Shown in pieces: positions 42,046-52,632 of a DNA stretch of 64,000 nt; position 1 is the stretch's first letter; each line of letters begins with the position of its first letter. A model generated the notes under the pieces. That model was given only the letters and a program-made list of their open reading frames with translations. It was not told where the DNA came from and ran no database searches. Source of the stretch: Dermacentor variabilis. Taxonomy: Eukaryota > Arthropoda > Arachnida > Ixodida > Ixodidae. The translations under genes were made by a program, and so were the position numbers. Location: NCBI RefSeq assembly GCF_050947875.1, contig NC_134573.1:53060115-53124114 (forward strand). The letters run 5' to 3'.

Positions 42046-42050
42046 TACCA

Positions 42051-42504
42051 CCCATGCCTCAAGCATTTGCTCCGTCATAGCGGAGTGAAGACGGCATATG
42101 TCTTCATTAAACTTCGATAGGCTAGGATTGGAGTATTAAAACGACATGACCAGATTATACTCCGCACGGAGTTTCAGGTCACGTGGTTGGAAGCTCCCCA
42201 CGGAGTTTTAAATAGCGACGGGCCTGCGTGTGTCAGCGTGCGTCCGTGCGAAGCTTGTGAAGCTCCACTGCCTTCGCTGGTTTTTTAATATGATCCTTTG
42301 CCGAGAGAACGAATCATCAGTGCACCGAGCAGCTGCGACGACCGATTTGTGCTTTGTGGGAACTTGTCGAGGATATTTGCAATCACTGCTCAAACGCGCT
42401 GGACGTCTTCCGTGGGATGTACGCTTGAAAATCCGCGGTGATATTTGCGGTGTCCGAGAAAACGCCAATGCGAAAAGATGTCGTGCGCCTGTGCAAGGAA
42501 TGTG
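42051..42504. other. Junction between the two LINEs, unassigned
   Basis: About 450 bp with the short run cggagtgaag/cacggagtt motifs near 42080-42200 and no recognised gene. The end of the RTE-type element lies somewhere near 42510. Confidence 0.4.
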
Positions 42505-42585
42505 TTGGCTGTGTCATCTTCATCATCAGCCCGGTAACGCCCACTGCAAGGCCTCTCCCATACTTCTCCAACAACCCCGGTCATG

Positions 42586-45499
42586 TCATAATTGTGGCCA
42601 TGTCGTCGCTGCAAACAGCTTAATCTCATCCGCCCACCTAACTCTCAGCCGCCCCCTGCTACGCTTCCCTTCCCTTGGAATCCAGTCCGTAACCATTATT
42701 GACAATCGGTTATCTTCCCTCCTCATTACATGTCCTGCCCATGATCGTTTCTTTTTCTTGATATCAACTAAGCTGTCATTACTCGCGCTTGTTCCCTCAC
42801 CCAATCTGCTCTTTTCTTAGCTCTTAACGTTACGCCCATCATTCTTCTTTCCATCGCTCGTTGCGTCGTCCTCAATTTATGTAGACGCTTTTCGTAAGCC
42901 CCCCGGTTTCAGCCCCGTAGGTGAGTACAGGTAAGACACAGCTATTGTACACTTTTCTCTTGAGGGATAATGGCAAGCTGCTGTTCATGATCTGAGGATG
43001 CCTGCCAAATGCACCCCATCCCATTCTTATTCTTCTGATTATTTCCGTCTCATGATCCGGATCCGCCGTCACTACCTGCCCTAAGTAGGTATCTTCCCTT
43101 GCCACTTCCAGTGCCTCGCTACCTATTGTAAATTGCTGTTCTCTTCCGAGACTGAAATATTGCTTTAGTTTTGTGCAGATTAATTCTTAGACCCACTCTT
43201 CTGCTTTGCCTCTCGAGATCAGTGAGCATGCATTGCAATTCATCCCCTGGGTTACTAAGCAAGGCAATATCATGAGCGAATCGCAAGTTACTAAGGTATT
43301 CTCCATTAACTTTTATCCCCAATTCTTCCCAATCCAGGACTTTGAATACTTCCTGTAAACACGCAGTGAATAGCATAGGAGAGATCGCATCTCCTTCCCT
43401 GACGCCTTTCTTTATTGGGATTTTGTTGCTTTCTTTATGCAGAACTATGGTAGCTGTGGAGCCGCTAAAGATATCATTCAGTACTTTTACATACGGCTCG
43501 TCTACACCCTGATTACTTAATGCCTCCATGAAGCTGAGGTTTCGACTGAATCAAACGCTTTCTCGTAATCAATGAAAGCTGTATATAAGGGTTGGTTATA
43601 TTCCTCACATTTCTCGATCACCTGATTGATATTGTGAATATGGTCTATTGTTGAGTAGCCTTTACGGAATCCTGCCAGGTCCTTTGGTTGACGGAATTCT
43701 AAGGTGTTGCTCATTCTATTTGCAATTACCTTAGTAAATAGTTTGTAGGCAACTGACAGTAAGCTGACTGGTCTATAATTTTTCAAGTCTTTGGCGTCCC
43801 CTTTCTTATGGATTAGGATTATGTTAGCGTTCTTCCAAGATACCGCTACGCTCGAGGTCATGAGGCATTGTGTATAGAGGGTGGCCAGTTTTTCTAGAAC
43901 AATCTGCCCACCATCCTTCAACAAGTCTGCTGTTACCCGATCCTCCCCAGCTGCCTTCCCCCTTTGCATAGCTCCCAAGGCTTTCTTTACTTCTTCCGGC
44001 GTTACCTGTGGGATTTCGAATACCTCTAGACTATTCTCCCTTCCATCATCGTCGTGGGTGCCACTGGTACTGCATAAATCTCTATAGTCCTCAGCCACTT
44101 GAACTATCTCATCCATATTAGTAATGATATTGGCGGCTTTGTCTCTTAACGCATACATCTGATTCTTGCCAATTCCTAGTTTCTTCTTCCCTGCTTTGAG
44201 GGTTCCTCCGTTCCTGAGAGCATGTTCAATTCTATCCTTATTATACTTCCTTATTTCATCTGTCTTACGCTTGTTGATTAACTTAGAAAGTTGTGCCAGT
44301 TCTATTATAGCTGTAGGGTTAGAGGCTTTCAAACATTGGCGTTTCTTGATCAGATCTTTCGTCTCCTGCGATAGCTTACTGGTATCCTGTCTAAAGGAGT
44401 TACCACCGACTCCTATTGCGCACTCTTTAATGATGCCCACAAGATTGTCGTTCATTGCTTCAACACTAAGGTCCTCTTCCTGAGTTAAAGCCGAATACCT
44501 GTTCTGTACCTTGACCCGGAATTCCTCTATTTCACCTCTAACGACTAACTAATTGATCGGCTTCTTATGTACCAGTTTCTTCCGTTCCCTCCTCAGGTCC
44601 AGGCTAATTCGTGTTCTCACCATCCTATGATCACTGCAGCGCAACTTGCCGAGCACGTCCACATCTTCTATGATGCCAGGGTTAGCGCCAGGTATGAAGT
44701 CTATTTCATTTCTAGTGCGGCCGTTCGGGCTCCTCCACGTCGACTTTCGGCTGTCCCACTTGCGGAAGAAGGTATTCATTATCCGCATATTATTCTGTTC
44801 GGGAAACTCTACTAATAACTCTCCTCTGCTATTCCTATAGCCTATGCCATATTCCCCCACTGACTTGTCTCCAGCCTGCTTCTTGCCTACCTTGGCATTG
44901 AAGTCACCCATCAGTATAGTGAATTTTGTTTTCACTGTGCCCATCGCCGATTCCACGTCTACACAGAAGTTTTCGACTTCCTGGTCATCATGACTGCATA
45001 TAGGGGCGTATACTTGTACAACCTTCATTTTGTACTTCTTATTAAGTTTCACAACAATGCCTGCCACTCTCTCGTTAGTGCTATATAATTCCTGTATGTT
45101 ACCAGCTATATTAATATTACACAGGAATCCGACTCCTAGTTCTCGTCTCTCCGCTAACCCTCGGTAGCACAAGACGTGCCCGCTATTAACACTGTATATG
45201 CTTCTATTTGGCCTCCTAAGTTCACTGAGCCCTATTATATCCCATTTACTGCCCTCTAATTCCTCCAATAGCACAGCTAGGCTCACCTCACTAGATAACG
45301 TTGTAGCGTTAAACGTTGCAAGGTTGATATTCCAATGGCGGCCTGTCCGGAGCCAGGGATTCTTAGCACACTTTGCTGCGTCGCAGGTCTGACCGCCGCC
45401 ATGGTCAGTTGCTTCGCAGCTGCTGGGGACTGAGGGCCGGGGTTTGATTGTTGTGTTCATATAGGAGGTTGTGGCCAAGGACTGCACCAGGGTGGCCAA
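42586..45499 (-). pseudogene. RTE-type LINE polyprotein: endonuclease and reverse transcriptase, broken
   Basis: From 45499: MATLVQSLATTSYM, then WNINLATFNATTLSS, LSELRRPN, VVQVYAPICSHD, GDFNAKVGKK, RNEIDFIPG, CSDHRMVRT (endonuclease). An in-frame TAG follows KKPIN at 44549. RT: KNANIILIHKKGDAKDLKNY, RPVSLLSVAYKLFTKVIANR, FRKGYSTIDHIHNINQVIEK, AFIDYEKAFDSVET. A frameshift near 43540, then GVREGDAISPMLFTACLQEV and LRFAHDIALLSN, where one of the two catalytic aspartates of FADD reads histidine-aspartate. Another frameshift is near 43165; then AREDTYLGQVV, LPVLTYGAE and, near 42700, WAGHVMRREDNR and WIPREGKRSRGR, the typical RTE C-terminus. Confidence 0.85.
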
Positions 45500-45627
45500 T
45501 CCTGCTCTGGTGAGGGAGAGCGTTACCGGATCTGGTCACCGGGATCAGGCCGCACTCCAGGTCTGTTTATGTAATTTTATCAATGCGGGGATTTCCTTTC
45601 TTTTTTTAAATCCGGTGGAAAATTGCA

Positions 45628-45700
45628 CGGCACCGGGATTCGAACCACGGACATCTTGCACGCGAGGCGGGTGTTCTACCTCTACGGCACCGTTTCGGCT
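45628..45700 (-). repeat. tRNA-like head at the 5' end of the RTE-type LINE
   Basis: The minus strand reads CGGTGCCGTAGAGGTAGAAC, then ACCCGCCTCGCGTGCAAG, then GTCCGTGGTTCGAATCCCGG and TGCCG. Box A-like (TAGAGGTAGAAC) and box B-like (GGTTCGAATCC) elements are clear, and the ends (CGGTGCCG/CGGTGCCG) can pair with GU wobbles. It resembles a tRNA-Ala type molecule but has no convincing standard cloverleaf. Confidence 0.7.
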
Positions 45701-46064
45701 GTGTACAGCCGCTCAATCTACGAAATCGCTCCGTTTGTACAATGGACGCAAAACAACTCGTGGTATACTATCGGCAGCAGTTCACAAACTCACGGGTAAA
45801 TTGCTGCAGAAAGTGCGACTTCTACCTCAAAGCGACGTTTACTAATCGAAACAGACGACGAAATGTATCACACTGCCTCCTCGTGCGTCGTCTGCAGCCG
45901 TCGCTGCCGCTTCCCTGGCAATCCTATCGAAAACCCAGTATACAATGTACAATGCAACGCTGTATTATGGGCCCAGTGTCGCGCGCTGTATGCTCGGGCG
46001 CTGCTCAGGCGCGGCGTACTGGTGCGAAAAAGAGCTCTAGCGAGTTAAATACGCGTGCCCGGCA

Positions 46065-46067
<3 letters not shown>
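45701..46067. other. CpG-rich unique stretch, nothing recognised
   Basis: About 370 bp with no repeat or gene signature seen. Confidence 0.4.
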
Positions 46068-46158
<91 letters not shown>

Positions 46159-46275
46159 AATACAGAAAACAAGCGAGGGCGTATTAGTGAAAAAAAAGCA
46201 AGAACGCTTACACGAGGATTCGATCCAGAGATGCCAAGACCGGTGCTTTACCACCATGCCACGCGAGCAAGTGGA
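46068..46275 (-). mobile_element. tRNA-derived SINE with a (TA)n tail
   Basis: On the minus strand a tRNA-like head (46270-46204) has an A-box-like tggcatggtggtaaagc and a B-box-like ggatcgaatcc. About 50 bp later it ends in a pure (TA)n run of about 88 bp (46155-46068). SINEs often end in simple repeats of this sort. Not related in sequence to the Ruka-like copies. Confidence 0.6.
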
Positions 46276-47404
46276 CACTTACGGTTAATTTGCCATGTTA
46301 AAATTGAGAAGCAGTTTTAGTTTCGCAGAAAGAGTTTTCGCACAGACATAGTAGATGCGCTGTCACCCAGCAACTAAAACTCACGCCTATACCAGAGAGA
46401 TAAAGTTGCTGTCCTTATTGAGTAGTACGCTTGGAAGTGTCACAACATCGATTTTCAGTTGCGATTAGTAATTTTACTTGGAAAAAAGTCTTAAATGAAC
46501 CGCCGACCCGGAACGCTGTATGGGCTGTTACTACGGATATCTATAGACGTTTCTTGTTGTTCAGGCATGGTTTATACAGCGTTTTCTTAGTTCAGTGATG
46601 CGGTTCATTCGACACGTCCGTTTAGTCATATATCTTCGTCAGAGAAGCGCAGGCTAGTGCTGGCAGCCTTCCGCGACAGCACATATACCTGTGTTTATGA
46701 TGCGTCACACCGGTGCACATCGCTTCTTGTACTGGCAGCCGTAGACACGAAAAAAAAGGTTTATTTAGGAACACCGAGGCGAAAGTTGAAATATGGAGGG
46801 TTTTATCCTTGTTTAGACTTGTTAATTCCCAAACCCAGACACGCTCATGGCGTGCAGACGACTCGGCGGGTACGCCTTAGCTTCGGTGGGGACCGATCTC
46901 GAAGTGGGTAGCTGGAGAAAGCTGAAAGGCGTGTATTTGAGCCTAAGAACCTTCTTTTAGTACAATATGGAAATTGGAAGCGCACGAATCGCCTCAGCTT
47001 CGTTATCGGTGCGATAAAATCAATCAGCAGTAGGCTTCGCACTCGGCGTCCTTCGAACGCGTCTGAACAACTTCGCCATTTCATGTCCATTGCACTACAC
47101 TGCGACAACGGCGACAACTCCCAGTCATATGGTACGCGCAAACTACTAAAAAACGAGGCTGCTTCGGCGTTTGCGTGAGTTCGTTCAAGAATTTAGCTAT
47201 CCGCCCAGTCAAAAGGGAAAATCCAAAAAATGAGAATGATCTTCAGTGTCGAATGTGCATGTATAAAGAGGGCAGCTTACGCACCTTTATTCCAAGCAGC
47301 GACACGAAATAGAGTGTTATGACCTCAAGATATAACTTTAGGGAAAGACACTGGTATAAGCGATGAAAATGTATAAAGCATTTAATATTCAGCAGCGATC
47401 GTCC
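46276..47404. other. Intergenic, nothing recognised
   Basis: No supportable gene or repeat. A 98-codon minus-strand frame at 46845-47141 has no recognisable features. Confidence 0.5.
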
Positions 47405-47655
47405 TCACGCACTGGAACCAGCGCGGCACAAACACAACCAGCGCAGTTTCCAGTGCGAACCAGCGAACTGCAGCAAGAACGAGCACCTGTAGAGCAGAAA
47501 CCAGTGCACCCCAGCGTCATGGCAGTGGAACCAGCGTCTCGTCCAGTGGGACCCAGCCTTCTCACTGGCGTCTCAGTCAGTCTCAGCGAGCGCCAGCATC
47601 CCCAGTGCGATCCAGTGTCGAAAAACGTGCTGGTTTCACACTGGAAGACGCTGGT
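47405..47655. repeat. Block dense in CCAG(C/T)G hexamers
   Basis: Ten exact CCAGCG or CCAGTG hexamers lie on the plus strand in about 250 bp, plus four on the minus strand, mostly at the block's right end (cacactgg, gacgctgg). The outer parts are thus inverted relative to each other. The open frame across it is likely chance. Confidence 0.7.
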
Positions 47656-47736
47656 TTGCAATAGGGCAAGCAACCGACTTGAGCGGCGGCGCTCTCCATC
47701 GCGTTAGGGGAATACCTGCTTTGCGCGTGATCCGCC

Positions 47737-47961
47737 GTGGAACGCGTTGGAATGGATTACGCGGCGATTCGTGAGGTATACGAGCAAGCACGACCAGAAT
47801 ACTTCGCAGCCAAGAAGCTGCAAACAAATGCCTATGCTCAGCACTCTTTCGTTTTACACAGAAGGATGTTACTAAACGCATATCAACTCGAGTGTCGCCG
47901 CAGTGGAGTTCCGTCTATTAAGGCTCCCCTTGCAGCCGCTGATATTGCCGGGAGCCACTAG
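47737..47961 (+). CDS. Unrecognised 74-codon open frame
   Basis: The frame begins MERVGMDYAAIREVYEQARP and then reads AAKKLQTNAYAQHSFVLHRR. It looks helical and charged, and it is GC-richer than its surroundings. I recognise no family. No splice site or poly(A) signal supports it. It could be an exon fragment or chance. Confidence 0.2.
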   Translation: MERVGMDYAAIREVYEQARPEYFAAKKLQTNAYAQHSFVLHRRMLLNAYQLECRRSGVPSIKAPLAAADIAGSH

Positions 47962-48631
47962 GCTTAGAACCTATATTCGTCGGGAAAATAACGTCTGTAC
48001 AATTTTGTCGTGTCTGATGAAAATGCAGCTGGGTGTCTTGACATCGTTGGCAGCGATAAGCAAACGCATACGCAAGCCACACAAACCACTACGACTCACG
48101 ATCGCTGTGCTGCCCGCCTATATACGAGTCAACTTGTATCGCGGATCTCGAGTTGCGACTAAATCAATTAACGTCGTGCCTCAGGGACGGGTGGACCCCT
48201 TTTAAAACGCCAAGCCCTTTTGGAGCTGGCTACTTATAGAGGTCGAGGTGGTCTTTAAGCGCAGTTGCAGAACCAACGAACCAAGAAAAATTGCCGTCAG
48301 CCAACATTGTCTGGTCATGACATAAATAAACTGCCAACATATTTAACCAGAACACGCATAATCACGTAACTGTAACCGGAGATGAGGAATAGTGCAACCT
48401 AGTATCTCATGTTACCAAAGTTATATATGCTATGCTGACTGAAATCTCTATAAACTTATGTGAAGAGAAACTACCCTAATATAACTAAACATAGAAATTT
48501 AAGGCTAAGCTTTAATAACATCAGCTTTACACGTGTAACAGGTGGGCCAGTACGTATTGATTCACCCTAGCTTATCGAACACGCTAACCTACCGAAACTC
48601 CTTCAAAATCTAATCTGCTATACCATATCTA
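47962..48631. other. Intergenic, nothing recognised
   Basis: AT-rich; no supportable feature. Confidence 0.5.
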
Positions 48632-49466
48632 ATACATGTCACACTGGGCATTTTAATGTCATTAGATGGAAATGACATTCAGTGCAATGAATGCCATCAA
48701 CCCGTGGTGGTGGTAAACAACAAAAATTGATGTCATTCGGTCATGATATCAATGGCAATCATTGCAAAAAAAATTGGTGAGAAAACAAGAGCAAGGTATA
48801 TGTAGAATATCTGAAAAGTCAATTCATTTTAATAGAAATATGGCGTATCACTTCACCAAAATAACACGATGCAAAACTTCCAATTCCAGAATTTCTGGCC
48901 ACTGCAAGCAAAAACAAGGCATGACCAGCTTAGTAGCCATAGCCGATAAATTTAGGACGAACAATACGACCGATATGGCAGTGCTGGACGATGCTCCGTT
49001 GCAGTAGCTGAAGCAGTTAGTTTATGTGTGCTTGCATTGTGAACAAAGCGTACTAATCAGAAGAAGACACGAGACTGTCAAATAGATGCATACAGGCGCC
49101 CGGCTACTTGCAGTATGACTGACTTGCAAAGCGACAGCCGTCAGACGCCACTGAGCTGGAGAGTAAAAAAAACTTTGTGAAAGCCTGCAGTACAGCTTTC
49201 CTCTAGCAAAATAGCAGATGCCTTAAACCACACGAAATTAATTACCTCTTTACATCACTGTTGCTGAAATTATGAATGCTCAATGTCATATTTAGTCATT
49301 CGCCGCGAGTGCAAAGCCGAATGATTTTCTGAAATTCATTTGACTGCAGAACTAATTCGATTCTAATGGCATTAAACATTGTTGTGTAGCAACCGAATAA
49401 TGTCATTCAATGCTAATGCCATTCGATCCGAATGACATTAGGATGTGCAGTGTGACCGGGGCATAA
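48632..49466. mobile_element. Non-autonomous inverted-repeat element, about 830 bp
   Basis: The left end gtcacactgggcattttaatg continues to tcattagatgg ... gacattcagtgcaatgaatgccat. The right end, inverted, reads gtcacactgcacatcctaatg, then tcattcgg ... atggcattagcattgaatgacatt. The repeated word (a)atgacatt/aatgtcatt occurs several times at each end. No transposase is encoded. The superfamily is not determined. Confidence 0.65.
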
Positions 49467-50273
49467 CACAACCACTTGTCTGCCACTGGCTATGTTACCA
49501 CTATCCATTCATCTTTAGAATACTGATTATTTAGGTTTCATAATGATTTCATTAAATATGCTAGTCACATTCCCAAGCCTGTGTGAATCAGTCACTTGTG
49601 AAGAAACTTTCCATTTTTCTGTGAAGTATGGCTGAGATTGCTGCATCAGCTTAGATAGGGTACCAGAAATTGTTTCTACCTGTCAAATCACGAGACACAA
49701 GTCTACAGTTACCTTCATTGCCTTTACATTTCACTTATTGTGCAAAGTATAAATGGCATTGCAGCTTTCGAAAAACTGATTCAACATCAGCTATTTATTT
49801 TGCATCCGTATTTTGCTCATGGTGCACATCTTTCTACAGAAATTGCTACATAAATGTCAGCAGCAGAAGCAAAAATAAGGTAGATCATTCTTGTCGCGGG
49901 CTTTTAGAAAACATTTGAGTATGAAATATATTGCAAGCAATCAGTGCAGGCTGAAATTATTTATTTTCTTCATGACCTACAAACAACAGGCGATGGATGA
50001 ATCAGATTTTGTGTATTCATATAAACACTTGTACAAAGTAACTATGCACGGCACAACATATAATACTGCTCAATTCATGTCGAAAGATTCTAACGCATAC
50101 TGTTGAGTAATACCTCATGGTGTATTTTTAACTCCAGGAGTGAGCAATGCACCCAGGAAATTTTTGTAGCTGGGACAAATGATATGAAGAAATCATATAC
50201 ACTACTTCAGATGAGCAATTGCATTTGCCTTTAACACAGTGCACAGCCCTCAGCACTGAACACGGAGCAAGAA
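49467..50273. other. Intergenic, nothing recognised
   Basis: No supportable gene or repeat. Confidence 0.5.
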
Positions 50274-50561
50274 ATGTTTAGGAGCGTAAACTCCGCTGTT
50301 TGCACCGACCAGAAAAAGTCACAAGCCCGCGGAGCCGTTATCGTGCTGGCGGCGCCTGGCGGTCTGGAAAGAAATTACCGCCGTTGAGAGCGCGCCGGAG
50401 CGGCCTGCCCGGGCGCTGCATGTTTTTTTTCGCTGCGGCTTCTCCGACGCGCCGCATGGCGCCACCACTGTATATGGCCCCGTCGGCGCATACAACAATT
50501 GTGACCTTATCTGGTCGCCTGCGCTCGCTCACACTCAAGGGAGTTTCCGCTCCCAAATGTC
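50274..50561. mobile_element. GC-rich MITE with about 21-bp inverted ends
   Basis: atgtttaggagcgtaaactcc at the left pairs with gggagtttccgctcccaaatgt at the right with a few mismatches. The interior is CpG-rich and non-coding, in sharp contrast to the AT-rich flanks. Confidence 0.65.
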
Positions 50562-52505
50562 TCACTGCGTGGCACTGAGAACATGTTAGAGATATTGACA
50601 CATCATAGGAAGATTCACATACTGCAACAAGTTTAGATATTCTGCTTTACAGTTCGATGTCTAGAGCTGGATTGCTATTATCTTGTAAAATTACCACTCA
50701 CGCCAATTTTCAAGGAATAAAAAGCCGGATTATTTCGGCCCCATTACAGGTATTTTTTTATTATCAAGCAAGAATGTCTATGAAATGCATTGAAGAAGGC
50801 AAAGGAAACACAAAATTCCACAATCACAATGCAAGGTCATGCAAACGCCTCGTGGGTTCTATCGCAGGTACAGGTAAATATTAAAGATAATGAGAAAACA
50901 CTACGTAACCGTGTTTATTCGCTGGAATGCACTGCACCCACTTGGCCGCAAAAACATCGTACACCACCGCACATTTTTAGCACGCACCACATAGGACACA
51001 TGTACGCTGCAGAGATGTGTTATTTCTGAGGGATGTTCGTGAGTCGCATGTAAACACAGAAGGCACAGACTACAGGAGCGCGGCCCGCGCACATTGAACA
51101 CACCGGCACGAAAGCAAATGCGGACGACACCTGTGTAACCTGCGCTCCACGAGTGATGAACCCTCTTAGATGTGATGCTTTCTGACCGAAACAGTTACAA
51201 CACGCACGGAAACATCGCACACTGCCCAAGCGTACCTCTGAGTATACCGTGTCAACAATTCCTGAGGCTACAGTTGATGTTGCGACAGCAGAAAGTTATT
51301 TAGAACGAAGCGACAACGCACGTAGCACGAGCAGGAGATCATAACGTCATGAAACGACTTGAATACAGCGGACTTGAAGGGCGGATCTCGAAGGCCATAC
51401 TTTTGCTAGCTGCATACGCAGAAGTTGTTCAATATCAAAAATACGTCATAATTTTTTTTCTTCATTAAAGTATAGCGGGCAATACAGACGCTTCAATGTT
51501 TTTTTTTTTTTTGTCTCGCAACTATACGTAGATAGGCGCAACACGGCACAAAATGAGTGTGTACTGGTTAATATTTAAAGCATCACGGGGGCCACACAAC
51601 CGCACAGGTCGAAAGTTGACGCTCACCCCATGCGACCGGTTGATGCAGTGACCCACCACCCTATTTCAAAGCAGCCGCTCGTAGCATAGAGTTAGTAGAA
51701 CAACTCTAGAGGAAAAGCTGGGCCGGAAAAGTGGGAACCTCTAGGGCGCCGCCCTGTTGCTACTGGTCAATGTGGCCAGCGCAATTACTATTGAAAGAGC
51801 TGAAAAGAAGTACAGGTCACCTTATGCTTTGTCATCTAAAAACGCATACCTGATGGCTTTATGAAGGTGGTGCGTTAATATTAAATTTACAGAAACCGAT
51901 CGCTAAGTCCGTGACTTATGTAAATCACGATGTACGCATTCATGCAATAAAGGATGACGCGAATTTCGGTTTCGAATCTGTTTTTTGGATGCGCAGTAGT
52001 TTCGTACAGTTTAGGTTTGACAAGCGATCGCGCGTCGACATCGGACGCTATGGAAAACTCGTGCCTTATGTGCCACCGAAGCCCCGAAGTGCTCTGGCAT
52101 ATACCTTCACATGTAAGTAAACGAATGTATCTCCTTGTTGAGAATATCACGCGAGTAGGCAACTCTTGTGGTGCATGACAATCGTTTGAGAAGCGTCACA
52201 GTAGAGCATTTGTCTGCATGCGGAGCGGTGTTTTTATTTGCAGGTTTCCCTTCAGTAGGAAATTGCTGCACAGGCGGACCAGCGCACCGGAATTGTACTG
52301 GCGAAGCCACAAGCAACTCAAAGAATCTGTTTAATTGTTGCACTTTGAACAATCATGCTTCTACAAAGGCCACAGCAGAAAAACAACCTGATGCCGAGTA
52401 TTTCTGTGCCACGAAGTAATCATGAGGCGAGTGCCTAATGCGGACGAAATCGAGTGCATCGAGACTTAGAACGACAGAAAGCTGAGCTAGTTGGTAAGGA
52501 TTCAT
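50562..52505. other. Intergenic, short scattered repeats only
   Basis: A short block catagagttagtagaacaac with tctagaggaaaagc (51685-51718) recurs inverted at 56084-56120, so it is a dispersed repeat. No gene is supported; frames of 60-99 codons show no family features. Confidence 0.45.
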
Positions 52506-52632
52506 TATGCAAAACAGAGGTGAGGCGTGCAGACAGGACACAAGAGTAGAGAAGTGGCCGGCGGTCGTGTTGTTTGCTTGTAAATACTCTACTTTTGTGT
52601 CCTGTCTGCACGCCTCACCTCCGTTTAGCATA
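52506..52632. repeat. Long near-perfect hairpin
   Basis: The left arm (tatgcaaaacagaggtgagg ... caagagtagag, about 52506-52551) and the right arm (ctctacttttgtgtcctgtc ... agcata, 52588-52632) are reverse complements over about 45 bp with few mismatches, around a loop of about 36 nt. It may be a small foldback transposon or the ends of one. Confidence 0.85.

Larger units (their letters stand above)
39421..42050 (+). mobile_element. CR1/L2-like LINE, 5' half only
   Basis: A GC-richer leader with a TATA-like tttataaagg (about 39694), an ORF1 and the front of an ORF2 can be read; the sequence stops before any reverse transcriptase motif. Two similar leader blocks (cagtcacccgcccgtttcgcgc at about 39455 and cgctcacccacccgttttgcgc at about 39756) suggest a duplicated promoter unit. 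The matching 3' half of such an element is seen at 60735-62460, but whether both came from one family is not proven. Confidence 0.65.
42505..45700 (-). mobile_element. RTE-type LINE, near full-length, inactive, with a tRNA-like 5' head
   Basis: On the minus strand the order is: a tRNA-like head (about 45698-45630), a leader with tggtgcagtccttggccac, an APE endonuclease, reverse transcriptase and a C-terminal part, ending near catcatcagcc / ggcctctcccatacttctcc. The single ORF plan and the RT motifs fit the RTE clade. At least one stop, two frameshifts and a damaged FADD box make it inactive. Confidence 0.8.

Noticed and set aside
45628..45700. A functional tRNA-Ala gene
   Set aside because: The promoter boxes are good, but the acceptor stem needs several GU pairs, the anticodon arm is not convincing, and the segment is continuous with a LINE leader.
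45742..46320. A 192-codon plus-strand frame with a YIYIYI tract
   Set aside because: Its middle is the (TA)n array, and both ends lack motifs.
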